DNA from: an uncultured Burkholderiales bacterium
GTDB taxonomy: Bacteria; Pseudomonadota; Gammaproteobacteria; Burkholderiales; Burkholderiaceae
DNA length: 7,719 nucleotides
Reading direction: 5' to 3'
NCBI GenBank assembly: GCA_903845315.1
Contig: CAIMWY010000079.1
Coordinates: 1-7,719 of the forward strand
Part shown: positions 1-6,579 of the stretch, one piece after another
Layout of the letters: the number at the start of each line of letters is the position of its first letter
Position numbering within the stretch: the stretch's first letter is position 1
The notes under the pieces: model-generated
Told to the model about the DNA's origin: nothing
The model's database searches: none
Seen by the model: the letters and a program-made list of their open reading frames with translations, nothing else
Translations under genes and position numbers: made by a program

Positions 1-2
1 AC

Positions 3-1079
3 GTTGAAAACACCAGTCAAACCGACGATCAACGTATCAAGGACATCACCGTGCTGCCTCCTCCCGAACATTTGATTCGCTTCTTCCCCATCCAGGGAAC
101 GCCTGTTGAAGCGCTCATCACTTCGACGCGCAAGACCATTCACAACATCATGCACGGCAGCGATGACCGCTTGTTGGTGGTGATTGGCCCGTGCTCGATT
201 CACGACCCCGCAGCAGCGATTGACTACGCCCGTCGTTTGCAGCCCTTGCGCGAGAAATACGCCGACACGTTGGAAATTGTGATGCGCGTGTACTTTGAAA
301 AACCACGCACGACTGTGGGCTGGAAGGGACTGATCAACGACCCTTACCTGGATGAGAGCTACCGCATCGATGAGGGCTTGCGCATTGCACGACAGCTGCT
401 GATCGAGATCAACCGCTTGGGCCTGCCCGCAGGCAGCGAGTTTTTGGATGCGATCAGTCCGCAATACATTGGTGACTTGATTTCGTGGGGCGCGATTGGT
501 GCGCGCACCACCGAGAGCCAAGTGCACCGTGAATTGGCCTCGGGGATTTCGGCGCCGATTGGGTTTAAGAACGGCACCGATGGCAACATCAAAATTGCCA
601 CCGATGCGATCCAGGCAGCAGCAGGGGCGCATCACTTTTTGTCAGTTCACAAGAATGGTCAAGTGGCGATTGTGCAAACCAAGGGCAACAAAGATTGCCA
701 CGTGATTTTGCGCGGTGGCAAAGCGCCCAATTACGACGCAGCCAGTGTGCGCGCAGCTTGCGAAGAGTTGGCCAAGGCCAAACTGCCTGCCAGCTTGATG
801 GTGGACTGCAGCCATGCCAACAGCAGCAAGCAACACGAGCGCCAGTTGGTGGTGGCACGTGACATTGCCGAGCAAATCAGCGCGGGTTCACACCAGGTGT
901 TTGGTGTGATGATTGAAAGCCATATCCATGGCGGCGCGCAAAAGTTCACCCCAGGCAAGGACGATGTGTCCAAGCTGGAATACGGCAAGAGCATCACCGA
1001 CGCGTGTTTGGATTGGAACGACTCGGTCACATCGTTGGATGTGTTGTCGCAGGCGGTGGCTGCACGTCGCAAGCGTTAA
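3..1079 (+). CDS. aroG: Class I 3-deoxy-7-phosphoheptulonate (DAHP) synthase, 5' end outside window
   Basis: DAHP synthase condenses phosphoenolpyruvate with erythrose 4-phosphate in the cytoplasm, the committed step to chorismate and the aromatic amino acids. The reading frame is open from base 3, and the residues encoded before the GTG at 51 (VENTSQTDDQRIKDIT) look like authentic family N-terminus. The true start therefore lies just left of the window, and 51 is not the start. The 358 visible residues compare with about 350 for the whole E. coli enzyme, so little is missing. Family motifs are GPCSIHDP (186-209), EKPRTTVGWKGL, GSEFLD, FKNGTDG, SHANSSKQ and MIESHIHGG. The expected metal ligands are present: Cys at 192-194, the His of SHAN, the Glu of IESH and the Asp of SITDAC. 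The loop between the last two is four residues longer than in E. coli AroG. The symbol is by family; feedback type (Phe, Tyr or Trp) cannot be read from the sequence, so aroF or aroH naming remains possible. Confidence 0.95.
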   Translation, partial: VENTSQTDDQRIKDITVLPPPEHLIRFFPIQGTPVEALITSTRKTIHNIMHGSDDRLLVVIGPCSIHDPAAAIDYARRLQPLREKYADTLEIVMRVYFEKPRTTVGWKGLINDPYLDESYRIDEGLRIARQLLIEINRLGLPAGSEFLDAISPQYIGDLISWGAIGARTTESQVHRELASGISAPIGFKNGTDGNIKIATDAIQAAAGAHHFLSVHKNGQVAIVQTKGNKDCHVILRGGKAPNYDAASVRAACEELAKAKLPASLMVDCSHANSSKQHERQLVVARDIAEQISAGSHQVFGVMIESHIHGGAQKFTPGKDDVSKLEYGKSITDACLDWNDSVTSLDVLSQAVAARRKR

Positions 1080-1097
1080 GAAGCATTTGCTTAGCGC
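1073..1097 (+). terminator. Hairpin over the aroG-type stop codon, possible weak terminator
   Basis: GCGTTAAG (1073-1080) can pair with CTTAGCGC (1090-1097) as an 8-bp stem with one G-U wobble and a 9-base loop. The stop codon TAA (1077-1079) lies in the left arm. On the minus strand the same wobble position becomes a C-A mismatch, so the structure favours the plus-strand transcript, as expected for a terminator of the aroG-type gene. No T-tract follows, so a classical intrinsic terminator is not supported. It may instead protect the 3' end or be chance. Confidence 0.3.
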
Positions 1098-1123
1098 ATC
1101 ACGTGGACAGCACCTGACATGGC

Positions 1124-1207
1124 TTAGTGTTGCTTGGCGACGGATGGCGCCGTATCAGGCTCGGGCCACATGATGCGCTGGCTTGTGACACTTTCCGAGC
1201 GTGCCAT
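1124..1207 (-). CDS. Possible 27-codon small ORF downstream of mpl
   Basis: Ten bases after the mpl stop codon, on the same strand, an ATG (1207-1205) opens a 27-codon frame ending in TAA (1126-1124). It begins MARSESVTSQ and ends PSVAKQH. Third codon positions are rich in G and C, like the neighbouring genes. It would be co-transcribed with mpl. Against it, no clear Shine-Dalgarno sequence precedes the ATG (the upstream bases read ctaatgactcagtg), the length is well within chance, and I recognise no family. It has no predicted membrane segment and no cysteine. Treat it as a candidate only; it could be plain 3' untranslated sequence of mpl. Confidence 0.2.
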   Translation of the reverse strand: MARSESVTSQRIMWPEPDTAPSVAKQH

Positions 1208-1217
1208 CACTGAGTCA

Positions 1218-2657
1218 TTAGGACAAGGCGGTCAACAACTTGGCGTGGATGCCGCCAAAGCCACCATTGCTCATGCACAGCACGTGGTCGCCCGGTTGGG
1301 CCGCGGCGACCACTTGAGCAATCACCTCATCCACAGTGGCACCTACATTAGCCCGAGCGCCCATGGGCTGGAGTGCTTCTGCGGCGTTCCAATCCAAGCC
1401 GCCTGAATGACAAAACGCTAAATCGGCATCTTCCAAACTCCAAGGCAGTTGCGACTTCATGGTGCCCAGCTTCATGGTGTTGCTGCGTGGTTCAAACACC
1501 GCCAAGATGCGTGCCTTGGCGCCCACCTTGCGACGCAGGCCGTCGACCGTGGTGCGAATGGCGGTGGGGTGATGGGCAAAGTCGTCGTAGACCGTGATCT
1601 CGCCGCCAGATCGTGTCACATGACCGCGGACTTCCATGCGGCGGCGCACATTTTGAAAGTCGGTGAGCGAGGCTGCTGCTTGCACCGGTGCCACACCCAA
1701 ATGCTCGGCCGCTGCAATCGCGGCCAAGGCGTTGAGCTGGTTGTGCACTCCGGTGATGTCCCACTGCACGCGACCCACTTCTTCGCCTTTGTGGCGCACG
1801 CCAAAGTTGTTGGGTTCGCCTTGGATCGCCCAACCGCTGGATGACAACTCGGCTGCATGCGCACCGAATTTGGCGACCTCACTCCAGCAGCCTTGGGCCA
1901 AGACCCGGTCTAAGCTGTCTTCATCGGCATTGACCACCACACGACCACTCGCAGGAACAGTGCGAACCAAGTGATGGAACTGGCGTTCGATGGCCCCTAA
2001 GTTGTCAAAGATGTCGGCGTGGTCGAATTCGAGGTTGTTCAAAATGGCTGTGCGGGGACGGTAGTGGACAAACTTGCTGCGCTTGTCAAAGAACGCCGTG
2101 TCGTACTCGTCAGCTTCAATCACGAAAGGCGTGCGTCGTTGTGCAGCCACATCTGCTGGGCTGCTCAAGCGGCCCAAACGGGCCGAGGTGCCAAAGTTCA
2201 TGGGTACACCACCGACCAAGAAGCCGGGCTCCAGTCCTGCGGCTTGAAGAATCCAGGCCAGCATGGAGGTGGTGGTGGTTTTGCCGTGGGTCCCGGCTAC
2301 CGCCAACACATGACGGGGTTGAATCGGGTGGTGCAACACGTGCTCTGCCAGCCATTGCGGGCCACTGGTGTAGGTGGCGCCGCTCTCCAAAATAGCTTCC
2401 ATCAACGGGAATTTGGGGCTGCCGTCAGGCAATCGCGCGCGTGAGACCACGTTGCCAATCACGTACACATCGGGTTTCAGACGCATTTGATCGGCACCAA
2501 AGCCTTCGATCAACTCAATGCCTAGGCTGCGCAGTTGGTCGCTCATGGGTGGGTAAACCCCGGCGTCGCAACCGGTGACTTGGTGACCGGCTTCACGCGC
2601 CAGCGCTGCCAGCCCTCCCATGAAGGTGCCGCAAATTCCTAAGATGTGTATGTGCAT
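1218..2657 (-). CDS. mpl: UDP-N-acetylmuramate:L-alanyl-gamma-D-glutamyl-meso-diaminopimelate ligase
   Basis: Mpl is a cytoplasmic Mur-ligase relative that joins the recycled tripeptide L-Ala-D-Glu-meso-DAP to UDP-MurNAc using ATP, returning wall fragments to peptidoglycan synthesis. The 479-residue product is slightly longer than E. coli Mpl (about 457). The N-terminus MHIHILGICGTFMGG matches Mpl closely and distinguishes it from MurC. The ATP-binding P-loop AGTHGKTTTTSM is at residues 121-132, EADEYDTAFFD at 181-191, NNLEFDHADIF at 207-217 and HNQLNALAA at 305-313. RRMEVRG at 339-345 and DDFAHHPTAI at 358-367 are typical of Mpl, and a C-terminal SNGGFGG lies at 463-469. Lys126 of the P-loop is present. 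The start at 2657 is fixed by the conserved N-terminus, although no good ribosome binding site precedes it. The gene is divergent from the uncharacterised gene at 2692, with a 34-base spacer. Confidence 0.97.
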   Translation of the reverse strand: MHIHILGICGTFMGGLAALAREAGHQVTGCDAGVYPPMSDQLRSLGIELIEGFGADQMRLKPDVYVIGNVVSRARLPDGSPKFPLMEAILESGATYTSGPQWLAEHVLHHPIQPRHVLAVAGTHGKTTTTSMLAWILQAAGLEPGFLVGGVPMNFGTSARLGRLSSPADVAAQRRTPFVIEADEYDTAFFDKRSKFVHYRPRTAILNNLEFDHADIFDNLGAIERQFHHLVRTVPASGRVVVNADEDSLDRVLAQGCWSEVAKFGAHAAELSSSGWAIQGEPNNFGVRHKGEEVGRVQWDITGVHNQLNALAAIAAAEHLGVAPVQAAASLTDFQNVRRRMEVRGHVTRSGGEITVYDDFAHHPTAIRTTVDGLRRKVGAKARILAVFEPRSNTMKLGTMKSQLPWSLEDADLAFCHSGGLDWNAAEALQPMGARANVGATVDEVIAQVVAAAQPGDHVLCMSNGGFGGIHAKLLTALS

Positions 2658-2691
2658 CAGGCGATTTTAGGTGGGGGACAATGCGTTACTT
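2658..2691. promoter_or_regulatory. 34-base divergent spacer between mpl and the uncharacterised gene
   Basis: Two divergent start codons (2657 on the minus strand, 2692 on the plus strand) are separated by only 34 bases containing a G5 run (2673-2677). This is too short for two full promoters, so at least one promoter must lie within the opposite gene, or the two overlap. I see no convincing -35/-10 pair here on either strand. Confidence 0.35.
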
Positions 2692-3282
2692 ATGAACAGT
2701 CTGTCACAAGAGATCGCCGCTACCGCCGCCCGCATGGTGGTCGAAGAAGGTTTGGAATACGGTTTGGCCAAACGCCGCGCCCTCAAGCAGATGGGCTTGT
2801 CCGCCCGCACGGCTTTACCGAGCAACGATGTGTTGGAGGGCGAGGTGCGCGACTACATCGATGTCTTTTGTGCCGACACCCAGCCTGCGGAGTTGGCCGC
2901 TTTGCGACAACTTGCCGTGGAATGGATGGGGCGTTTGGCTGAATTCAGGCCCCATCTCAGCGGTGCGGTATGGCGCGGCACAGCCACTGGTTTGTCTGAT
3001 ATTTATCTCCAATTGTTTTGTGATGACCCCAAATCGGCTGAAATTCAACTCATTGACCACCAGGTTCGCTACGAGGTCAGCACAGTTCAAGGCTTTCATG
3101 GTGAGACCGTGGACGCCTTGAGCATGGTCTGCCCGTGCCCTGGTTTGAGTCAACGAACCCTTGTGCATTTGATGATTTATGACCATGATGACCTGCGCGG
3201 CGCTCTGAAGACGGATTCTCAAGGTAGAAGCTATCGCGGTGATTTGGCGGCACTTAACAGATTGATCGAGGAATTTAAATGA
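2692..3282 (+). CDS. Uncharacterised conserved-looking protein with a degenerate nucleotidyltransferase-like motif
   Basis: I do not recognise a functionally defined family; relatives in Burkholderiales are, as I recall, hypothetical or named after the neighbouring Mur ligase. From the ATG at 2692 the product has 196 residues, is soluble, and has no signal peptide or membrane segment. Residues 1-85 look largely helical. GAVWRGTATGLSDIYLQLF (91-109), followed by DD (111-112), resembles the G-S-x(n)-D-x-D signature of nucleotidyltransferase folds. The second acidic position is Tyr105, so catalysis would be doubtful. Other notable residues are Cys147 and Cys149 in a CPCP element and YDHDD at 163-167. 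An in-frame GTG at 2671 would add seven residues, but neither start is well supported: GGGGGA at 2672-2677 is 14 bases before the ATG. The gene end overlaps the tlpA-type gene by ATGA, so the two are probably coupled. The open frame and coding-like codon use make a real gene very likely. Confidence 0.85.
   Translation: MNSLSQEIAATAARMVVEEGLEYGLAKRRALKQMGLSARTALPSNDVLEGEVRDYIDVFCADTQPAELAALRQLAVEWMGRLAEFRPHLSGAVWRGTATGLSDIYLQLFCDDPKSAEIQLIDHQVRYEVSTVQGFHGETVDALSMVCPCPGLSQRTLVHLMIYDHDDLRGALKTDSQGRSYRGDLAALNRLIEEFK
3268..3272 (+). promoter_or_regulatory. Ribosome binding site for the TlpA-type gene
   Basis: GAGGA lies inside the last codons of the upstream gene, 6 bases before the first of three consecutive ATG codons (3279, 3282, 3285) and 9 bases before the second. 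This spacing favours the first or second ATG and supports translation coupled to the upstream gene. Confidence 0.6.
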
Positions 3283-3803
3283 TGATGAATACATCAAGGC
3301 GTCTCGCCCTGTATGCCGGGGTGGCTGCTGTGGCAGGGTTGACAGGGGCCGGACTGGCCTGGCGACACCATGGTTCAGGGCAGCAAGCCAGTGCTGAGTT
3401 GAAAGCCTTGTGGGAGTCGGAGTTTCGTCGCCCAGGGGGGCAGCGCCTGAGGTTGTCCGACTACCAAGGCTCAGGGTTGGTGGTGAATTTTTGGGCCACT
3501 TGGTGTCCGCCATGTGTTGAAGAAATGCCTTTATTGGACGCCTTCTATCGAGAAAATGCTTTTAAAGGTTGGCAGGTGATCGGCTTGGCCATAGATCAAC
3601 CGAGTCAGGTGCGTCGATTTTTAGACCAATTTCCAGTCACATATCCCATTGGATTGGCGGGGTTGGGTGGCTCAGAGCTGGGTCGTGTGCTGGGAAATAA
3701 CGAGGGTGCCTTGCCTTTCACCGTGGTGGTCGATGCGCAGGGTCGGATCAAGCAACGCAAAGTTGGGCGTTTGAGCGATGAAGAGGTCAAAAGTTGGGTT
3801 TAA
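3279..3803 (+). CDS. TlpA/ResA-family membrane-anchored thiol:disulfide oxidoreductase
   Basis: This is a thioredoxin-fold protein expected to act on the periplasmic side of the inner membrane, reducing or isomerising disulfides in exported proteins; in the TlpA/ResA family, cytochrome c or oxidase maturation is a common role. The 174-residue product begins with a short basic stretch (Arg7, Arg8) and a hydrophobic segment at about 9-27, read as an uncleaved signal anchor. The active site WCPPC is at 75-79 (redox Cys76 and Cys79) within NFWATWCPPC, and Pro146 of LPFTVV is the expected cis-proline. VVDAQGRI at 149-156 matches the family's C-terminal strand. Three consecutive ATG codons make the exact start uncertain by one or two residues. 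The first ATG overlaps the preceding stop (ATGA). The substrate cannot be told from the sequence; the neighbours (Mpl and an uncharacterised protein) suggest at most a loose envelope link. Confidence 0.93.
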   Translation: MMMNTSRRLALYAGVAAVAGLTGAGLAWRHHGSGQQASAELKALWESEFRRPGGQRLRLSDYQGSGLVVNFWATWCPPCVEEMPLLDAFYRENAFKGWQVIGLAIDQPSQVRRFLDQFPVTYPIGLAGLGGSELGRVLGNNEGALPFTVVVDAQGRIKQRKVGRLSDEEVKSWV

Positions 3804-3888
3804 AAACTTGTTTTTGAATCGTATTTAATCTGAGAGACGCATTTTTGGTGTAAATTCAGGGGTCTTTCGCAACAAATAGGATATATTT
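3804..3888 (+). promoter_or_regulatory. Leader and likely promoter region of the accB operon
   Basis: These 85 AT-rich bases separate tlpA from accB and are the only sizeable same-strand gap in the right half of the window, so the acc operon promoter probably lies here. I see no good -35/-10 pair. TAAATT (3851-3856), preceded directly by TG, is the best -10 candidate but lacks a recognisable -35 at 16-18 bases. AGGA at 3877-3880 is the likely accB ribosome binding site, 8 bases before the ATG. In E. coli, accBC is autoregulated through AccB; whether that happens here is not visible. Confidence 0.3.
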
Positions 3889-4332
3889 ATGGATTTGAGA
3901 AAACTCAAGACACTGATCGATCTGGTCTCCGACTCGAATGTCTCTGAACTCGAAATCACCGAGGCAGAAGGCAAGGTCAGAATTGTCAAGAGTGTTCCAA
4001 CTCCTGCGGCAGTGGTCACTTCAGTGGCTGCGCCTGTGTCAGCCGCTGTTGCTGCGCCTGTGGCGGCTGCGCCTGCTGCTGAGCCAGAGCTTGCGATAGG
4101 TCATACCGTCAAGTCTCCCATGGTGGGTACTTTCTACCGTTCATCCAGCCCGGGTTCCAAGGCGTTTGTAGAAATTGGCAGCCAAGTCAAAGAAGGCGAG
4201 ACCATTTGCATCATCGAAGCGATGAAGATCTTGAATGAGATTGAAGCCGACAAGTCGGGCACCGTCTCACAAATCTTGGCTCAAAACGGGCAGGCTGTGG
4301 AATACGGCGCACCTTTGTTCGTGATCGAATAA
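3889..4332 (+). CDS. accB: Biotin carboxyl carrier protein of acetyl-CoA carboxylase
   Basis: AccB carries biotin between the biotin carboxylase and carboxyltransferase halves of acetyl-CoA carboxylase, the first committed step of fatty-acid synthesis, in the cytoplasm. The 147-residue product has the usual three parts. An N-terminal helical region [13 protein letters not shown] with an [11 protein letters not shown] strand (22-32) comes first, then an Ala/Pro/Val-rich flexible linker (about 36-67), then the biotinyl domain (about 70-147). [14 protein letters not shown] (76-89) is the typical entry with the protruding thumb, and EAMKILNEI (110-118) carries the biotin acceptor Lys113. The length is close to the E. 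coli protein (156), the difference being mostly in the linker. The start is supported by AGGA 8 bases upstream and by family alignment from memory. accC follows after 13 bases. Confidence 0.97.
   Translation: MDLRKLKTLIDLVSDSNVSELEITEAEGKVRIVKSVPTPAAVVTSVAAPVSAAVAAPVAAAPAAEPELAIGHTVKSPMVGTFYRSSSPGSKAFVEIGSQVKEGETICIIEAMKILNEIEADKSGTVSQILAQNGQAVEYGAPLFVIE
4027..4075 (+). repeat. Short direct repeats in the accB linker
   Basis: The 10-mer GCTGCGCCTG occurs three times (4027-4036, 4051-4060, 4066-4075), each encoding Ala-Ala-Pro in the flexible linker of AccB. The repeats are in frame, so gain or loss in multiples of three would only change linker length. Confidence 0.7.
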
Positions 4333-4345
4333 AGGGCAGCAGTTC

Positions 4346-5695
4346 ATGTTCAAAAAAATTCTGATTGCCAACCGAGGCGAAATTGCCCTGCGCGTTCAGC
4401 GTGCCTGCCGCGAATTGGGCGTGCAGGCGGTGATGGTGTACTCCGAGGCCGATCGCGAAGCTAAATACGTCAAGTTGGCAGACGAGGCGGTCTGCATTGG
4501 ACCGGCCGCTTCTTCGCTGAGTTATCTCAATATGCCTGCCATCATTGCGGCGGCTGAAGTGACCGATGCCGAAGCCATTCATCCCGGTTATGGTTTTTTG
4601 AGCGAAAACGCAGACTTCGCCGAACGGGTTGAAAAAAGCGGTTTCCAATTCATTGGCCCTACGCCTGAGTCGATCCGTATCATGGGCGACAAGGTGTCGG
4701 CCAAACAGGCCATGATCAAGGCAGGCGTGCCCTGTGTGCCGGGTTCTGAGGGTGAGTTGCCCGATGACCCAGCGCAAATTCGACGTACCGCAAAGAGTGT
4801 GGGCTATCCCGTCATCATCAAAGCCGCTGGCGGTGGCGGCGGACGCGGCATGCGCGTGGTGCACACCGAAGCTGCGCTGATCAACGCCGTGCAAATGACC
4901 AAGGCTGAAGCGGCTTCTGCATTTGGAAACCCTGCCGTCTACATGGAGAAGTTCCTCCAAAACCCGCGCCATATCGAAATTCAAATTTTGGCTGACAAGT
5001 TCAAGAACGCGGTGTATTTGGGTGAGCGCGATTGTTCCATGCAACGTCGTCACCAAAAAGTGATTGAAGAAGCGCCGGCCCCTGGCATTCCTCGCAAGCT
5101 GATTGAAAAAGTTGGCGAGCGCTGCGCTGCGGCTTGTAAAAAGATCGGGTATCGCGGGGCAGGTACGTTTGAGTTCTTGTATGAAAATGGCGAGTTCTAT
5201 TTTATTGAAATGAACACCCGCGTTCAGGTGGAGCATCCGGTGACCGAGTACATCACGGGCATCGACATCGTGAAAACTCAGATCATGGTGGCCGCTGGCT
5301 TGAAATTGCCTTTCACGCAACGTGACATCCAGATTCGAGGCCATTCGATTGAGTGTCGTATCAATGCCGAAGACCCTTTCAAATTCACGCCATCACCCGG
5401 GCGCATCACCATGTGGCACGCACCAGGTGGGCCTGGTGTTCGGGTGGATTCACATGTTTACACCAATTACTTTGTGCCGCCCAACTACGATTCGATGATT
5501 GGCAAAATCATTGTGTATGGCGATACCCGTGACCAAGCCCTGGCGCGGATGCGCACGGCCTTGGCCGAGACCTTGGTTGAAGGTATCAACACCAACGTGC
5601 CCTTGCACCGCGAGTTGATGGTCGACGCCAAGTTCATGGCGGGAGGCACCAACATTCATTACCTGGAAGAGTGGCTTGCTGCTCACAAGCGCTGA
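4346..5695 (+). CDS. accC: Biotin carboxylase subunit of acetyl-CoA carboxylase
   Basis: AccC carboxylates the biotin on AccB using ATP and bicarbonate. The product is 449 residues, the same length as the E. coli enzyme, with no sign of truncation or fusion. The N-terminal carboxylase domain starts [17 protein letters not shown]. The ATP-grasp domain holds the glycine-rich loop GGGGGRGM at 162-169, [14 protein letters not shown] at 200-213, the bicarbonate/biotin-site segment [12 protein letters not shown] at 227-238 and the catalytic [10 protein letters not shown] at 288-297 (Glu288, Arg292 and Glu296 region). The C-terminal domain includes ECRINAEDP at 336-344 and YDSMIGK at 381-387. The start at 4346 is supported by AAAGGG at 4331-4336, 9 bases upstream. 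The gene lies 13 bases after accB, and its TGA shares its last base with the prmA ATG. The other subunits (accA, accD) are not in the window, as is usual in proteobacteria. Confidence 0.98.
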   Translation: MFKKILIANRGEIALRVQRACRELGVQAVMVYSEADREAKYVKLADEAVCIGPAASSLSYLNMPAIIAAAEVTDAEAIHPGYGFLSENADFAERVEKSGFQFIGPTPESIRIMGDKVSAKQAMIKAGVPCVPGSEGELPDDPAQIRRTAKSVGYPVIIKAAGGGGGRGMRVVHTEAALINAVQMTKAEAASAFGNPAVYMEKFLQNPRHIEIQILADKFKNAVYLGERDCSMQRRHQKVIEEAPAPGIPRKLIEKVGERCAAACKKIGYRGAGTFEFLYENGEFYFIEMNTRVQVEHPVTEYITGIDIVKTQIMVAAGLKLPFTQRDIQIRGHSIECRINAEDPFKFTPSPGRITMWHAPGGPGVRVDSHVYTNYFVPPNYDSMIGKIIVYGDTRDQALARMRTALAETLVEGINTNVPLHRELMVDAKFMAGGTNIHYLEEWLAAHKR

Positions 5696-6579
5696 TGGTG
5701 GAGTTGCGCCTTTTGTGCCCTGAGGCGCAGGTCGATACGGCGTGCGATGCGCTGGAGGCCCTGGATGCTTTGAGTGTCTCGGTAGAAGATGCCGATGCGC
5801 AAACCGATGCCGAACAAGCCTTATTTGGTGAGCCGGGAATGCCGCCTCCCAAAGAGGGTTGGCAACGCTCGCGCATCATCGCCTTGTTTACCGATGGAGC
5901 TGCTGCCGATGAAGCTTCAAGGTTGTTGAGCGCCCAAGATTTTTTCAGCAACTGCCAAACCTTGGGCGTACAAGAGGTGGCCGATCAAGACTGGGTGCGC
6001 TTGACGCAGTCGCAGTTTGCGCCTGTGGAGATCACGCCAGAGTTTTGGATTGTGCCGACGTGGCATGAACCTCCTGCCCAGGCTCAGAAGGTGATCCGAT
6101 TGGACCCCGGCTTGGCTTTTGGTACCGGCACGCATCCGACCACACGCATGTGTTTGCGGTGGATTGCCACCCACGATGTGACACACCAGCGCGTGCTGGA
6201 TTACGGCTGTGGCTCAGGTATTTTGGCGATTGGTTCAGCTTTGTATGGCGCGATGTCGGTCGATGCCGTTGACATTGACGAAGCGGCTGTTAGATCGACG
6301 GTGCTCAATGCCGACGCCAATGGGGTGCAACTGAATGCGGGGTTTCCAGACAAAGCTAAAGGGACGTATCAGACGGTGTTGGCCAATATCTTGGCCACGC
6401 CCTTGAAGGTGTTGGCCCCTTTGCTGCGTGAGCATGTTGATGCGGGTGGGCATTTGGTGTTGGCGGGAATTTTGGAACGCCAAGCCCAAGAGCTGATCAA
6501 TGCCTATGCCCCCTACTGCGACTTGCAAGTCAGTGACACGCAAGAAGGATGGGTCTTGATGACGGCGCTTTGCAGATGA
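5695..6579 (+). CDS. prmA: Ribosomal protein L11 methyltransferase
   Basis: PrmA trimethylates ribosomal protein L11 with S-adenosylmethionine. From the ATG at 5695 the product has 294 residues, against 293 for E. coli PrmA. An N-terminal substrate-recognition domain (about 1-100, starting [10 protein letters not shown]) precedes the methyltransferase domain. Family-specific RLDPGLAFGTGTHPTT spans 135-150, the SAM-binding motif I DYGCGSGILAIG is at 169-180, the acidic strand VDIDEAAV at 192-199, and NILATPL at 231-237 is the catalytic N-[IV]-x-x-x-P-L motif. An in-frame GTG at 5671 would add eight residues encoded inside accC; I prefer 5695 because of the TGATG overlap with the accC stop and the family N-terminus. 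No independent ribosome binding site is evident, so translation is probably coupled to accC. Linkage of prmA to accBC is common in proteobacteria. Confidence 0.96.
   Translation: MVELRLLCPEAQVDTACDALEALDALSVSVEDADAQTDAEQALFGEPGMPPPKEGWQRSRIIALFTDGAAADEASRLLSAQDFFSNCQTLGVQEVADQDWVRLTQSQFAPVEITPEFWIVPTWHEPPAQAQKVIRLDPGLAFGTGTHPTTRMCLRWIATHDVTHQRVLDYGCGSGILAIGSALYGAMSVDAVDIDEAAVRSTVLNADANGVQLNAGFPDKAKGTYQTVLANILATPLKVLAPLLREHVDAGGHLVLAGILERQAQELINAYAPYCDLQVSDTQEGWVLMTALCR

Noticed and set aside
1134..1406. Plus-strand open frame running from the aroG-mpl gap into mpl
   Set aside because: Most of it is antisense to the conserved C-terminus of Mpl, and no ribosome binding site or known motif supports it.
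1449..1844. 131-codon plus-strand open frame inside mpl
   Set aside because: It is antisense to conserved Mpl motifs (residues about 272-403) and its composition fits a shadow frame.
2815..3513. 232-codon minus-strand open frame opposite the uncharacterised gene and tlpA
   Set aside because: It spans the boundary of two plus-strand genes, one of which (TlpA-type) is certain, and it has no recognisable domain.
3802..3815. AAAAAC-TT-GTTTTT inverted repeat just after the tlpA-type stop, as an intrinsic terminator
   Set aside because: The stem is almost entirely A-T and the loop is only 2-4 bases, so the hairpin would be too unstable for an intrinsic terminator.
4211..5344. 377-codon open frame on the minus strand opposite accB/accC
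   Set aside because: It lies entirely antisense to the clearly conserved accB and accC frames, its product (rich in His, Arg and Phe) resembles no family I know, and long antisense frames are expected from the codon bias of such genes.
5671..5694. GTG at 5671 as the prmA start
   Set aside because: The eight added residues are encoded inside accC and do not look like the PrmA N-terminus; the ATG at 5695 gives the usual length and a TGATG overlap.
6549..6575. ATG at 6549 as the start of the DUF3426-like gene
   Set aside because: It lies deeper in prmA and adds nine residues before the zinc ribbon, whereas 6576 overlaps the prmA stop as ATGA and starts directly at the ribbon.
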